From Serripes groenlandicus (Eukaryota > Mollusca > Bivalvia > Cardiida > Cardiidae): 64,000 nucleotides of DNA. The notes beneath the pieces were generated by a model. That model did not search any database. It saw only the letters and a list, made by a program, of their open reading frames with translations, and had not been told where the DNA came from. The DNA is taken from positions 62,755,062 to 62,819,061 of the forward strand of contig JASEVX010000007.1 in assembly GCA_031761405.1 (NCBI GenBank), given 5' to 3'. This document shows positions 22,939 through 36,600 of this stretch, one piece after another; position 1 is the first letter of the stretch, and each line of letters begins with the position of its first letter. Both the position numbers and the translations under genes were made by a program.

Positions 22939-24502
22939 AGATAAACGAAGAAATTGCTCTATATTCATTGTAGTCCATTGAACATATATGCTTAATCTTA
23001 ATCATACATATTGTTGACACAATAGTGCTCTTTTAACGTCATAGTCGACGCTAAAGGACTCGGTATACCGTTGATTTAACAGTTAAAAACAACGCCAATC
23101 TGTGATACTATGCACCAACTTGAAGCATGCTTTCGAGCAATCTGATGTTAGTTTTCATTGTTGCCTACTGATTTATCAATATTGAGGAAAATATAGTACG
23201 TTAACCAATTACTTCACACAGACTACATTTGACGACTACTGTTTACAGACGACTTTTGAAAACATTGCAATAAAAGGTGAAATTGCAAATATTTTCAAAT
23301 TTTGTTATCAATATAAATCTTTCAGTTTTCTAAATAGTTGAAATTGTTCGTCTGATGATTGTAAAGCAGACGACCTTTGAAAAGTCACGTGAAGTAATAG
23401 CTTAACATGGCAGACCTTGACACGAACCAAGGGGTAATACAGATACCAACATACCAGTGTAATAATGACTAACGGCAGGGGTTGGGAACAAATTATGCGT
23501 TCGTTCTGTTTCTGTCTACGAAACGAGTATTGGTCTCCAATTTGCAATATTTCATAAACCAATTTAGCTTCCTGCGTATCATACGACTAATGTTTAACCC
23601 GGGATAGAATAATAATAAAACAGTCTTCGATCCTTAAGCATGGTTCACACGTGATCTCTATTATACATGTGTTATTAATTCGACCACCCGCGTCATACTG
23701 TCAGAAGATACAGAAAACACTCAAAATAATCTGGAACGAAATATTAAAGAAGCAATTAAAAAGGGCGAACAACGGTTACTTTTGAAATGTGATCATCGAA
23801 AAAAAACTATAAACAAACTTTCAACGTGAAGTACCCAAGGGTAATCATCCTGCCGATCAACTCAATGTTCACTGGAAACGGACAAATTCCAGGCTCGTGC
23901 CCCAAACACACGGAACACTCGGGAATGTGCATGTTGAATCAACCCATACAAATGCAGCTCTCAATTTTCACTCGTTAATACACCCCGGATAACGAATAAA
24001 CGGGATAACACATCAGATGGCCATACCCTTCTCCTGTAACTCATTTATTGATTTAATAGGCCTCTGCCCCAAAATAATTTAAAATTCATAGATAATACAC
24101 TATGGTCCCCTATGGTATGTTGTGGAAATTAAACAATTATATAAAGGACATGATACACACATACATGTATACACATATTCGTTACCGTAGTCCCGGAATC
24201 AGACCTTACCGGAATCAGAGCTTATAAGAAAATAAAAGTTGTCTAAATGTGTTCAACTATAATATCAACTGAAAGAAATTTACTCCCGCTGAAGAGGGAA
24301 TCTTTGGCAATAGAAAAAACGCATTACATTTAGAATCCATTAACTGATTGTTGGTAATTGATTGACAATATATGCGTATTCTCCCTTCTATAGGAATGTT
24401 TGTTTTATCGAAAAACGGTATCTTAAATGGGTCAAACTATGATCACAGCGAAGACTTCGATGACCCAGTATACAATTGAAATCTTCTAAATACCTTCGTT
24501 CT

Positions 24503-24773
24503 TGGCCGACTCGGTGGTGTTGTGATAGAGCGTCTTTCTCGGGTCCGGGAGGTCGTGGGTTCGATTCTCGGCCGGGTCATACCAAATACTTTAAAATTGA
24601 AGTAATGGCTGCCCCTTTTGGCACTCAGGGTTGCGGGGTTAGCATAACGACTGATTTGCTGGTGTCAGGATAAATGGACCAGGATTACTGGTAACCTACC
24701 CAGCAAACGACGTGATATAACTGAACAAAATGTTGAAAGCTGCGTAAAACACCAAACGATCAATCAATCCTGA
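24503..24773 (+). mobile_element. SINE-1, full length
   Basis: Head GGCCGACTCGGTGGTGTTGT, B box GTGGGTTCGATTCTCGGCCG, body AAGTAATGGCTGCCCCTTTT, tail AAACGATCAATCAATCC. It is orthologous to the SINE at 8273-8453. Confidence 0.88.
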
Positions 24774-25627
24774 AACGAACCACCAAAGGGCTCAAGACAA
24801 ATGTGCTGCAAGCTGTCAACTCTAAATAGAACACAAACAGTTATCTTACAGTTCTCCTCATAACAGTCAGGGTCAAACTATATTCCTGATAAGAAAGAAG
24901 CGAGGCCTTTATGGTAACGTCATATGAATACCGACCCGATACACACGTCGTGACAAGCGGTGATCTAGATCAGCCTGCCAGGGCAGTTAACTCAGGATCG
25001 TGTATGTTCGATGTTTAAACGTACACGCATCCTGGTATCTCATAGAGGAAGGTTATGACTAAATGTCAATGATACATGCACTCAGTTGGACGTTATAGCC
25101 GTTGGTTTAACAAAGCCTGTATACGAACGTCGATTTTCTTGTGTGTGGCATATATATATATATATATACACATGTATTTATATATCTATTTGCAGATACG
25201 ATGATGAACTCAGGCCATCGGGGAAGGTAATGCATACATGTCTATAATGGTTCTTACACTCATAATTTCTGTAAATGAAAATAATTTAAAAAATCTTTCA
25301 GAACACATCTAAAACATTATGAAAAGAGGAAAAAGTCACTTGATGTATCTTTTTTTATCAACACATTTGTGATCTGTCTTGAAATCTAATTTAAGGTGTT
25401 CTTTTCCAGATTGTAATATTTTTGCAGGAAGGTATTTATATTTTTCGTGTGTTATACTAGTTATACTATAATGATCTAATTTGGATGGGATGTTTAAGTC
25501 GTGTTCCAGGAAATAACATACCAAAGATCAAGATCTTCCTGTGTGCCAATGCTTTCCGATCCAAATGAGCACCGTTAGTCAGAAATTTCTGCAATTTTCC
25601 TTTGACTGGTGGGTGAAGATTGCAACC

Positions 25628-25905
25628 AAGGGCGTAGCTCCCTTTAGACACTGTAGGCACGTGCTTACACATTTTTTCTTAAAAATGCCCCAAAATGCAG
25701 CTGCGGCACATTTCGTCTTAGGGGGATAGATGTATAGAGTAGTGATTCCTGAAACAGAAAATCCACAGGAGGCGAAAAGTGTCTATCCGAGTAGGCCTGT
25801 GTGGCATGCTTAGGCTGATCCGGGTCGATACTTTACGCACAGTCCACACTGTTGATTTTCTCACGAGAAGGCCTACACATCGATTATTGCAAAGCTACGC
25901 CCCTG
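25628..25905 (-). mobile_element. MITE-D (chimera containing MITE-B), internally deleted
   Basis: Outer ends AGGGCGTAGCTCCCTTTAG and AAAGCTACGCCCCT are inverted. The right half is MITE-B (TACTTTACGCACAGTCCACA, TTTTCTCACGAGAAGGCC). The segment present in the 33401 copy between GCAGCTGCGG and CACATTTCGTC is missing. Confidence 0.8.
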
Positions 25906-25987
25906 GTAACATCCGATCAGACACTGTAGGTGCCCATTATCCAGCGCCCTAATGTTGTTTGCAAATGAAATGTGATTGTTTTCATTA

Positions 25988-26282
25988 TAGCGGTCTTAAA
26001 TTTCACTATTTTCCACATACAGACGTTTTCTGGCACATCTGTTACAGACGACTTTTGAAAACAGTGTGATAAAAGGAGAAATTGCTCATGAGGAGCAATT
26101 TCTCCTTTATTCACAATGTTATAAATCTTTATCGAAATTTTACAAATTTTTCCTACATATTTTCACAGTCGTCTGCGTTCGTTTGTTTTCTGCCGTTGTT
26201 TACCCTCGCACTCGGCTATATAGTCATTTTGGCGAGCAGTTGCTCGTCTGCTGCTGATTTGTTGTATGTGGGAAAGGGCTAA
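25988..26282. mobile_element. MITE-A, old variant
   Basis: CACATACAGACGTTTTCTGG and GACGACTTTTGAAAAC at the left, central hairpin GAAATTGCTCATGAGGAGCA with ATTTC, and TTGTATGTGGGAAAGGGCTA at the right. A segment containing GCACTCGGCTATATAG is extra relative to other copies. Confidence 0.7.
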
Positions 26283-26459
26283 AACTTGGACAAAATTAAC
26301 AGTGATATCCTTTCGATATCACACAATATCTGCTTTAGTAGTATGCTATAACAGGTATCATGCATACAGAACGGATATACATAATTTGTTAATTGAACTA
26401 ATGATTAACAGCCAATGCATATACATGTCAGATAGAGATAATTAAAATCGGTTGAATAA

Positions 26460-26765
26460 ATTGATTGATTGATTGATTGATTGGGGTTTAACGCCGTTTT
26501 TAACAATTTCTCAGTCATATCACGGCGGCCAGTTCACATACTCATGCATCTCCTGGTTTATTCACACCAGTACTCCACACAACAATCTTCCAAAGCAACT
26601 GGCTGCTTTTCCACATAGACTGAGCCCATTGGTGGAAGACGAATGACGCATGTCGCATTGACTTTTGTCAATCGTCGGAAAGAAAGTTGGCCGAGCCGGG
26701 AATCTAACTCACAACCCCTGGATTGACAGCCCACGTCGCTACCGACTGAGCTACCGGGGCTCGGC
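26460..26765 (-). mobile_element. SINE-2, full length, antisense
   Basis: On the minus strand it runs from the tRNA-like head (GAGCCCCGGTAGCTCAGTCG at about 26765) through the body to a (CAAT)n tail at 26460-26480. A second, partial copy on the same strand follows at about 26800-26908 (TTCCTGGTTTTCTCACACCA through TAGCCCATTGGTGGAAGACG). Confidence 0.85.
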
Positions 26766-27109
26766 ACACATTCTATTCAAAAGTCGTATGCTGTATATGC
26801 TGTGTTTCCTGGTTTTCTCACACCAGTATTTCACACAACAATCTTCCCAAGCAACTGGCTGCTTTTCCACATAGACTTAGCCCATTGGTGGAAGACGAGT
26901 GACGCCGGTTGAATAAAAGCGTGTATCATTTTATGTAATGCAAAAGTGGAAAAAGTTAAGCTGAAGCTCGCAGAGTGACCACTATTTACCAAAACAAAAT
27001 AATGATTATCTTTTGTCCATGGATTTTCTTTGGTGTATTTTCAGTTTTCGATCAGAAACCAAAGGCTATACATCTTGGCACACCACGATACCGTCTAACG
27101 TAATATAAA

Positions 27110-27190
27110 GAACTGGTTAAGTCTCCAGGAAGCAGACATCGAGCGTGATTAATATAAGCTGAAAGCTTGTTTCGCAATCGATGTTAAAAT
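27110..27190 (+). mobile_element. Fragment of the SINE seen at 50765-50965
   Basis: GGTTAAGTCTCCAGGAAGCA, then GAGCGTGATTAATATAAGCT and GCTTGTTTCGCAATCGAT, is the inverse of 50765-50850. Only the non-tRNA end is present. Confidence 0.6.
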
Positions 27191-27625
27191 AAATGAGTTT
27201 AGACTTACTTTAGACTAAATAAGCACACGATGTACCTTACCCACAAATTGTAGCAGATTCATTGTTCGATGCTGGTTTACAATAAAACTAACAGTTATCA
27301 AATACAAAATAAAATAATGAATTTCTTGGTCAAACCGGACTCATAAATGTGAAAGGCCGACACCATCGAAAATAGTGTATAACCTTGGGTTTCTGACAGA
27401 AAACTGCAACTAATACAATGGGAATCATTGGACAAGGTTATAATTTGTTTGCTAAGGCGAACAGAATTTCACTCGTCTCAACTCAACAGTAAAAGTATTT
27501 CTTGAAACTGGAAAAGGATAGGTTTATAAGGTTAAATTTCACCGTTACTTGTGAAAGAAAACATCGAAAATCGTGAAATAAATCTAAATCAAATTACCTC
27601 TTTTATTAGAATTGGAAGCACAGTC

Positions 27626-30600
27626 ATGGGTTTGACATTGTTTATTTTCGCCGTTATTCTGCAAGCATCACTTATTGAAGGTAAGACGTTTCCCTGAACT
27701 TGATTTCCCTTAACCCTTTCCCCCATATAGACGCATTTTGTCTCCTCTGCAGCAGACATCTTTTTGAAAACATAGTGACAAAAGAAGAAATTGCTCAGAA
27801 CGAGCAATTTCTCCTTTTGCCACAATGTTTTCCTTTTTTAGTTATAGGTTATCCATTCAATTATAGAGACGCCGTTTTCAACATGATTTCAGCTATATCA
27901 CGGGGACAGTTCACGCATGCATGATCCCTGGGTAAACAAACCAGTACTAGGCTAGGAAATGACCATAATGTCAAGTTTGAATCATGCGATGTGAGGTAAT
28001 TTATAACCTATAAGCTCTAGCCACAAAGATTAAATTTGCGCATTTCCAGTTCTACAAAATGGACTCTTCGTACAAAAACAACAAACAAAGATTTAAATCG
28101 GGAATGTTTTGCTTAGTTTTGACTTAAATACAGGAATTGGAATATATTCTAAAAACCTACGTCCAAATAAAGAGAATATCATTGAAAGGAATCGGGTTGT
28201 ATTGTGTTTTCATGCCACTCTCAACAACTTTCAGTTACATCACGTGTTCAATTTATTATGACATTAGCGAGTCAGTCGTTATGTTAAGCCCACAATCCCA
28301 ACGCCAAGAGGAGAAAGCCATTATTAGTTTAATACCATATTTAAAGTCTTGAAAGGAATTGAAAGCAGATAAAGAATGGTTTAAGCTACCCAAAGCGGAT
28401 TTTACAAGAGAAACAACAAAGGAGCGTTTACACCAGATAAATTAAACACAATTGACAAGAGAACAACATTGAAAGAAAACGTCCCGAGAACAAGGTTCCC
28501 TTAACTAAGATAACAACTAAAGAAAGTATCCAAAGATGCTGAAAGGCCATAGTCAATGTTGCTGTGAACTATAAGACCAAACCTGTGTTTAAAGACCACC
28601 AATGTGATGTTAACATCTGGTCTTTGTTCACAATCACATGTGGTCTTTATATTGCAGGGTCATTTATATAGAACAAATATTATTTGGGTAATTAAAAGTA
28701 TGGTCGCTTAAGACAGGGAATTGCTATTTCAAGATGGTGTTTAGCACAGGTTCGACTGTATGTGTACACTCGAAACAACCATCACAGGTGTAAGATTAAA
28801 AGGGCAAAATCATCTTTACTGAGAAGGAAGATGCGGCACGTTATGTACGTGTATGGTAACACTATCTCTCTAAGTGAAATGTGTGTTTATGTTTCATTTT
28901 GTGTTAATAGGTTAATACATTATATATACATATTCAAAACGTGCCGTTTAAATGTGTATCATAACCGATATTATCTGTATTTGAACCACATGTAAGATAA
29001 GATTGACATCACTATTACGGTTAAATAGTTGACTTTATACAACAAATATGCAGCATACGACTTTGTACATCGTTAGGCACTAATATAGAAAATGGTCTGC
29101 AAACGAAAATACAGTTATTTGACAAAATTGACAACATTGTTGCAAGAAGATATGATTTGTTCATCATCAGCTTTTTCTTCTTTGCTAAAATACTTCTAAA
29201 AGACGTCTGCTACACGTGCACCTAGATGCGTCTGCACGTGACAAATGGTTAACATGTTTGATGTGTTTCAGGAATGCCAAAGCGAAGAGTATGTTACTAC
29301 AGCGGTTGGTCGATGTACCGGCCGGCCCCGTACAATTTGATGCCGGCGAACATTGATCCAAGATTGTGTACTCACTTAGTATGGGCTTTTGCTACCCTTG
29401 ACGACAACGGTACCAGTCTGATGACGGAAGACCAAAATGAACTTCCGCTGTAAGTAACATTCGCGTAGAAATTATGGCCCTATTCCACTACGACCACGAA
29501 TCCCACGAATCACCAAAAATAGCTAAATTTTAGGATTCGTAGATGGATCGTAATCATTTCGCGAAGTTCTTAACTCATTCGTATATATTCGTAGTCGGTT
29601 CTTGCAATTCTTGAGCGATCGGGAATTCGTGACAAAAGTTTTGAACTGTTCAAAGTTTTGGCCCCGAACTCCACGATTAAAAAAATCGTAGCTTATTCGT
29701 AACAACTTCGTAGTGCGTTCTTGGGCATCGTAACTGAAACGTAATCGATTCGTAGGTAATCCCACAGAATATGTATTCGTACCTGATTCGTACATGCATT
29801 CGGTGTGTTCTTAGCGTAGTCGTAACTGATTCCTAACGTCCGGGCAGTATTCGTAATAGATTCTTATACATCGTAGTCAATTCTCGCGGGACTCCAGCCG
29901 AACCAAATATATGTATCGTAAATGAATCGTCACGAATTAGACCAGAAAATTTGCAAAATATCACGAATCCTCCCGAATCCTAAAATTTAGCCACTTTTGG
30001 TGATTCGTGGGATTCGTGGTCGTAGTGGAATAGGGCCATATATTGCATAAAATGATATATAAATCATTCTTAAGTCACGAACCGCTGGATAGGTATGCAC
30101 ATTTTAAGGTTGCGCACATAATTAGCAAATGCTGTTTAAAGTTGCGTGTAGCATGATAAACAAATGTATTTTAAGTCCGGTATAGCATGATTAGCAAATG
30201 TGGTTTTCAGTCTTGTATGTCATGAGAAGCAAATACCGTTCAAAATCCCGTATTGCATATTAATCAAATATTGTTTTAAATAGCAAATATCATGATAAGC
30301 AAATTTCGTTTAAGGTCGCGTATAGCAGGAGAAGCAGATGTCGTTTGGAGTCTCGAAAAGCTTGATACGCAAATGTATTAAGTCACCTATAGAATGATGA
30401 GCAAATATCGTATTATGTCAAGTATAGCATGTCAAGCAAACGTCGTTTAAAGTCGTGTATAGCAATACGAGCAAACGTCGTATGAAGTCGTGTATAGCAT
30501 GATAAGCAAACGTCGTTTGAAGTCGTATATAGCATGATCAGAAAAACACGTCGTTTGAAGTCGTGTATAGCATAATCAGCAAACGTCGTTTGAAGTCGCG

Positions 30601-33600
30601 CAAATCTTAATAAGCAAAAGTCATTTAAAGTCGTGCAAGAATGATAAGCAAGTTTCGTTTTAGGTCGAATATAGCAATGTCGTTTATGACCCGTAGGTTA
30701 TAATAAGCAAACGTCGTTTAAGGTCACCTTAAGTTTGATACAGCTTAACCTATAAAACATGAACATGGCGTGAAGACTTTTATCCCAGATAGACCAACTG
30801 TTTTGCCATCGCTTACATGTACTTGTCATTTCAAACATACTGTTAATAGTACATTGCATGTTTCGTATTTGAATCTAACCAAAGCTAAGAAATTTATATT
30901 AATCTTTACTAAAGAAAAAGCGTACATTGTTTATTTCTACAATCTCATAAAAATCTAACCAAAAAACTTCAATGGATGCATATTAGAACTGACGACACCG
31001 CATAACCGATCGTCTCGAAATGACCCTATACAATCTTGCGCTCTTTTTATGTCCAATGAAAATGCACGATACAACCAACGCTCGATTTCTATACAATCGG
31101 AAAACTCGACGATCACCGTTTCTCAATATCATTTATTTACGTGGGTCATATTACCTGTTTTATACCGACAATTTGATTGGCTGACGCAAAGGTCAATCTG
31201 ATCTGATATGTATAGGCCGTCGTCAGATATATAGGTTACAATACACCAAAACAAAAAATCCTTCTTTGTTTCCATGTAAATCGACCAGTTTCAGTCCTCA
31301 ATTGTCACACTGTCTAAGCGTTTCTCATGTAGAACATCATATATCATTGAAAAGAGTAACCTCCTAGCTTTAAAACAATCCAAAGATAATGTGGGGTCAT
31401 GCATTATGCAATAAGGAACTCACCAGGCGAAAATGGTAACCGTCATTTTGGACCAAATCGGGCCCGGACAAAACTTGTGTTTAGCATTCTCTACTTTCAC
31501 TTTCAAACAAGGTCAAAATACTAACAGTGATCAAATCAATCATTTCCAGTGCACCCTATACACATTCACAATGCTTTTAAACTCAATTTCATATATTCAA
31601 TACATTCTGGTGATGAAATACACTCATTACTACGCAAACAAAGGATTTTTTAGGGACTATAGTACTGTAGATCAGCAAGTTAGTGGATGTATTTAGCGTA
31701 ATTTGACCTATATACAAGCGAGCGAAGTCTAGGTTTGGTTTTAATGATATTGGCGGAGCCCTTTTGGAAATGGTGTTGTAAGCAAACGGCTATAGGGGGA
31801 AAGATTTGACCAACCGGTTTACATTTTAAACTCCGAATGTTTTTGCTTTATCATTTATGCATAAGTTCCAGACATCAAATTGTATTTGTCTGCTGTAAAG
31901 TCGTTTAATTACAAATTTACTATAATTATATGCGATAGCGAAATATAAGGGCAGGTTACCAATTTAGACACCATTGCTGTGTCATGCCATATGTACTAAT
32001 GACATAAGTATGCCAGATGTACCAGACTTAGACTCAATTATCTTTGCAGTTATCGACCTTTTACCGATTTGAAGAAGAAGAATCCCTCATTGAAGACAAT
32101 GATAGCTGTTGGCGGTTGGAACATGGGCTCCAAGTTGTTTATTAAATCAGTGGCTACCGAGGACAATATGAGGTTATTTGCCGCAAACGCAATACAGTTT
32201 CTAAGGGACCACAACTTTGATGGCCTTGACATTGACTGGGAGTACCCTGCAGCTCGTGGAAGTCATGCAGAAGATAAACAAGGATTTGTAAAACTATTAC
32301 AAGTAAGTCTTCTTCTTCTTCTTCTTCGACACGTGTTTCAAGTCTTTGACAGTTGCGAACGCAATTTTACAGCAGAAGACAACTTAAATGATTGCGATAA
32401 AAGGATAAAATGCTCATGATGTCACGAAGTTTTCAAATCTGTACAATAAAATAACTTAAATTATAAAGACGTTCCATAGTATTGCCTAGATGTTTTTTAA
32501 GTCATCTACTGCAGAGTGTATCTATGTGCGATAGGTTTGACCTTAACCCTTTCCCTCATACGACAATTCTGCAGCAGACGACTTTGTCAAAAAATAGAAT
32601 ATCTCTAAAATTAAATGGATAACCTATGACTAAAAAAACATTGTGGCAAAAGGAGAAATTGCACGTTTTGTGCAATTTCTTCTTTTGTCACTATGTTTTC
32701 AAAAAGCCGTCTGCTGCAGAGGCGTCAGATAGCGTCTATATGAGGGAAAGGGTTAATAAAACAAGCTGAATTCCTGCGACGTCATTACCATTTCTTCTAA
32801 ATAAGTGTGTGCACCTGTATGGATTACTCATTGCTATATATTGATGTGAGAATAACGCACAGTAAAGTCTGTGCTAATATACGGACTGATCGTGTCCTTC
32901 AATGTCGTACAATACGTCATACCTAAATGTCGGTTAAGGTAGCGTATAGCAGGATAAGTAGTTTTTCAGGGAAGGGTTACTCTAACACAACGAGTGCCCG
33001 GTGAATGTTAATCAAAAGCTGTATTTCGTTCGAACTTATTAATTAAGGTTGGTGGCGAAATAAGATTTCAGCTTATGTATGTTTGTATCGCTATACAATA
33101 TAAATATTGTTAATGTTTCATGCCAATACACACTATTTTATGTTATGTTATGTTATATTAATCACGTTTGATCTCTCAGCTTCATGTACCAGTACTCATG
33201 CTGTTTGTGTAGTAAAAAACCCATAGAAATAACTCGCCACTGGTACGAGTGACCGACCCTCTACCACTGAACCACTGTCTTCAACGATGCAGTTGTTAGG
33301 ACAATCTGAACACGCCTTCGGTTCTATATGATATGCGCCAGTAGATGAGGATATGAACAAGTTAGCATGTGTTAACAGTTTAGGTTCAGATCATCATGTC
33401 CAGGGGCGTAGCTCCCTTTAGGCACTGTAGGCACTGTAGGCACGTGCCTATACATTTTTTCTCAAAATGCCCCAAAATGCAGCTGCGGTGATAGACATCT
33501 GCGTAATGTATCGACCAGATCAGCCTGCGCTGTCCGTGCAGACTGATCCGGCCGACACATTTCGTCTTAGGGGGATATAGATATATAGAGTAGTTATTCC

Positions 33601-36600
33601 TGAAACAGAAAATCCACAGGAGGCGAAACGTGTCTATCCGGGTAGGCCTGTGTGGCATGCTTAGGCTGATCTGGGCCGATACTTTACGCTGAGTCCACAA
33701 TGTTGATTTTCTCACGAGACGGCCTTCACATTGATTATTGCAAAGCTACGCCCCTAGTGTCCACATGCTGAGTCTTATCATAATCTACACACATTGACAA
33801 AATATGATGACAATCTTGTGTAGGTTATATTTGAATAGTATAGACGTGTGATCAGACCTGTGTTGATGCACAGGCTAAGCTGGATATTTTTCACACAAGC
33901 AAACATGTAGCTTTTTTCATGCACCGGCTGATATGATAAAAACAATGGTTTCAGATTATCTCTGCATCATTTGACGAGGAATCTTCAAACACTGGTAAAG
34001 ACCGATTGATTTTGTCAGTAGCTGTTGGTGTAGCCCCAACGCGTGTCCGGAAATCCTACGATGTACCTGCTATTACAAGGTGGGTTATTTTGACCTTTTC
34101 CCACATAAAAGATTTCTGTGGAAAACTATTTTTAAAAAATCTGGAAAAAATTACGGAAGACCCCTATGAATAAAAGTATGACTATTGAATCGAGTAGAAA
34201 CAGAAAGAGTCTGTATGTGGGAAAGGGTTTAAGAAAATACATAATCAGCAGCAGGGAATGATTAAAACATCAACGTTTAAAATGTTTATTTAAACCACGA
34301 CTTTCAAAGTTTTCAACATAAAATTGTTTTCACATCTTAAAACAGTTAATCACGTCCCTGTTTACCAGGACTTCCCGTTATTGTTTAATGACACACATTG
34401 TATCATTCGTTATGCCATCCCAACAACTTTGAGTGAGACGGAAGGAAGCCATTTCCGTGTGTCGTGTTTGTGACTGTTGTTGTTTTGAAAAAATGGAAAC
34501 GGTCATTCTTATTTTATAATATACATTTTTCAAAGGCGATGAATAAAGAATAAGCTGTATGTTGTTCTATTTACAAACGTAATGCATTTGTATGAATTTA
34601 AAAATAGTTTGCATGTAATATTTTTGACCATGCTAAATTAAATGAAATATTAAAGAGTTTGGTGTTTATAAGACACGATATTTACGGACTGTACGAGTAT
34701 TAAAACAAAAATATGTCAAGACAATACAAGAGCCGCGTCATGCGATTCTGGGTCTTGTTGCATATGTGTACAGTGAACACCCAGATGAATCTGTGTACAC
34801 GTCATAGTCCGTAGACTGTCCGTCTACATGTCTTTACATCCTGGGTCCAGTTTCACCAACATTACTTAGCGCTTAAGTAAGTAATACTTTTAAGTATATT
34901 TCAACATTTTTCATTCCATAATATTTTGTAAAACATGAATGGCTGAATGTATTTAAGTAAATGACTATGTTGCCATACATGATTTCCATGCTGACTAATA
35001 AAACTTGTTAAAAAATGAAACATTTAGGCATTCTTATTAGGAAAACAAAAATGATGAAAAATGCTTTTAAGTATTTAAGTATTCTTAACTCTTTCAGCGC
35101 CAAAGGCAATATTCCGGTTTTTGCAAACAATATTGATTCAGGTGAGTCAGCTCGTAATGAGCTGTCTCACCTGAAATCAGCATTGTTTGCCTTTTAGTAA
35201 TCAAAATAGTCCAAACTGTTATTACATGAGAAATGGAGATGCCCGATTTTGAACATGGAAGAGTCTATTTTAAATGCTTCGGCGTTGAAAGAGTTAAAAG
35301 TAATATTGGTGGTATTTGACCCTGGATGCATATTTCGACCAATCAACTAGAAGTGAGGGCCATTCGTTTTACGACAATGTAATTTTAACTCTTTAAGCGT
35401 CAAAGGCAATATTGACGTTTGTGCAAACAATGCAGATTCAGGTGAGGCAGCTCGTAACGAGCTGACTCACCTGAAATCAGCATCGTTTGACGTTTAGTCA
35501 TCAAGATATTGCAAAAACTCTTATTACATGACAGATTGAGTCGCCTGATTTTGAACATGACATAGTCTTTACTCTGGGGAATTGGGTGCTGAAAGAGTTA
35601 GTATTACGACAAAGTAATTTTAAATGATGCCAAACTGGAAAATCAATAAGAGGCCAGGACGCCGTTTAATTGCTTTCACGAAACTGTCTCCTTTGTATTG
35701 CATAAGATATGAGCCGTCCCACGAGAAATGCAACATTATTTACACTGCGTTATTTATCGACCCAGATCAGTCTGCGCAGTCCACGCAGGCTAATCCGGGC
35801 CGACACATTCCGTCTCAGGGGGATAGAGGTATAGATAAATGATTCCTGAAACAGAAAATCCACAGGAAGCGAAAAGTGTCTGTCCGGGTTAGCCTGTGCG
35901 ACAAGATTAGGCTGATCCTGGTCGATACTTTACGCAGAGTCCACAATGTTGGTTTTCTCGTGGGACGGCTCATATTCCGATCGCTTTGTTTGTAGAAATG
36001 TGGATTTCATCAACCTAATGATGTACGACTTTCACGGTAGCTGGAACGAAAACGTCGATGTACACAGCGCCCTTTACAGTGACACCGATCTGAGCATAGT
36101 GAGCACTTTTTTTTTTTTACAATATTCTAACCAACAAATTATATTGTAAAGTTGAGGAATTTTAAAGAATTGAAATTTCTGTAACCATAAATGTAGGCAA
36201 TATGCTTCCAAACAATGCCACGTCACACCATATCCGACATCGCGGTCCCCCAGGCATATTCCCAGTTCATTATCTAGTTGTAAAAGTATCATCCCAGTGC
36301 ATGATCTAGTCGTAAAGGTATCCTCCCAGTTTATTATCCAGTCGTAAAAGCATCATCCTAGTGCATGATCTAGTCGTAAAAGCATCTTCCCAGTTCATTA
36401 TCTAGTTGTAAAAGCATCATCGCAGTTCATTATCTAGTCATTATCCCAACACATAATCTAGTCGTAAAGACATTACCCAAGTTTATGTTCTTGTCGTTAA
36501 AAAGCATATGCCAAGTTCGTGATAAGGGCGTAAAAGCATCATCCCAATTCATGATCTTGTCTTAAAAGCATCATCCAAGTACATGATATTACCGTCAAAA

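Larger units (their letters stand above)
17540..25005. repeat. Segmental duplication, copy 2 (USP-2 3' half plus flank)
   Basis: Partner of 1-8612. It holds a single diverged equivalent of the 2,872-bp unit (about 20840-24040), so the tandem doubling in copy 1 came later. This copy has gained a MITE-A at 18446, a SINE-2 at 19318 and a hAT-like element at 22447. Confidence 0.85.

Noticed and set aside
25466..25672. Minus-strand frame with NGAHLDRKALAHRKILIF, possibly a retroelement fragment
   Set aside because: The stretch looks protein-like, but I cannot assign a family, and the frame runs into the MITE-D inserted at 25628. Left out for lack of support.
29523..29795. 90-aa minus-strand frame rich in Arg and Asn
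   Set aside because: It lies wholly inside the palindromic MITE-E and reflects its TACGAA word repeats.
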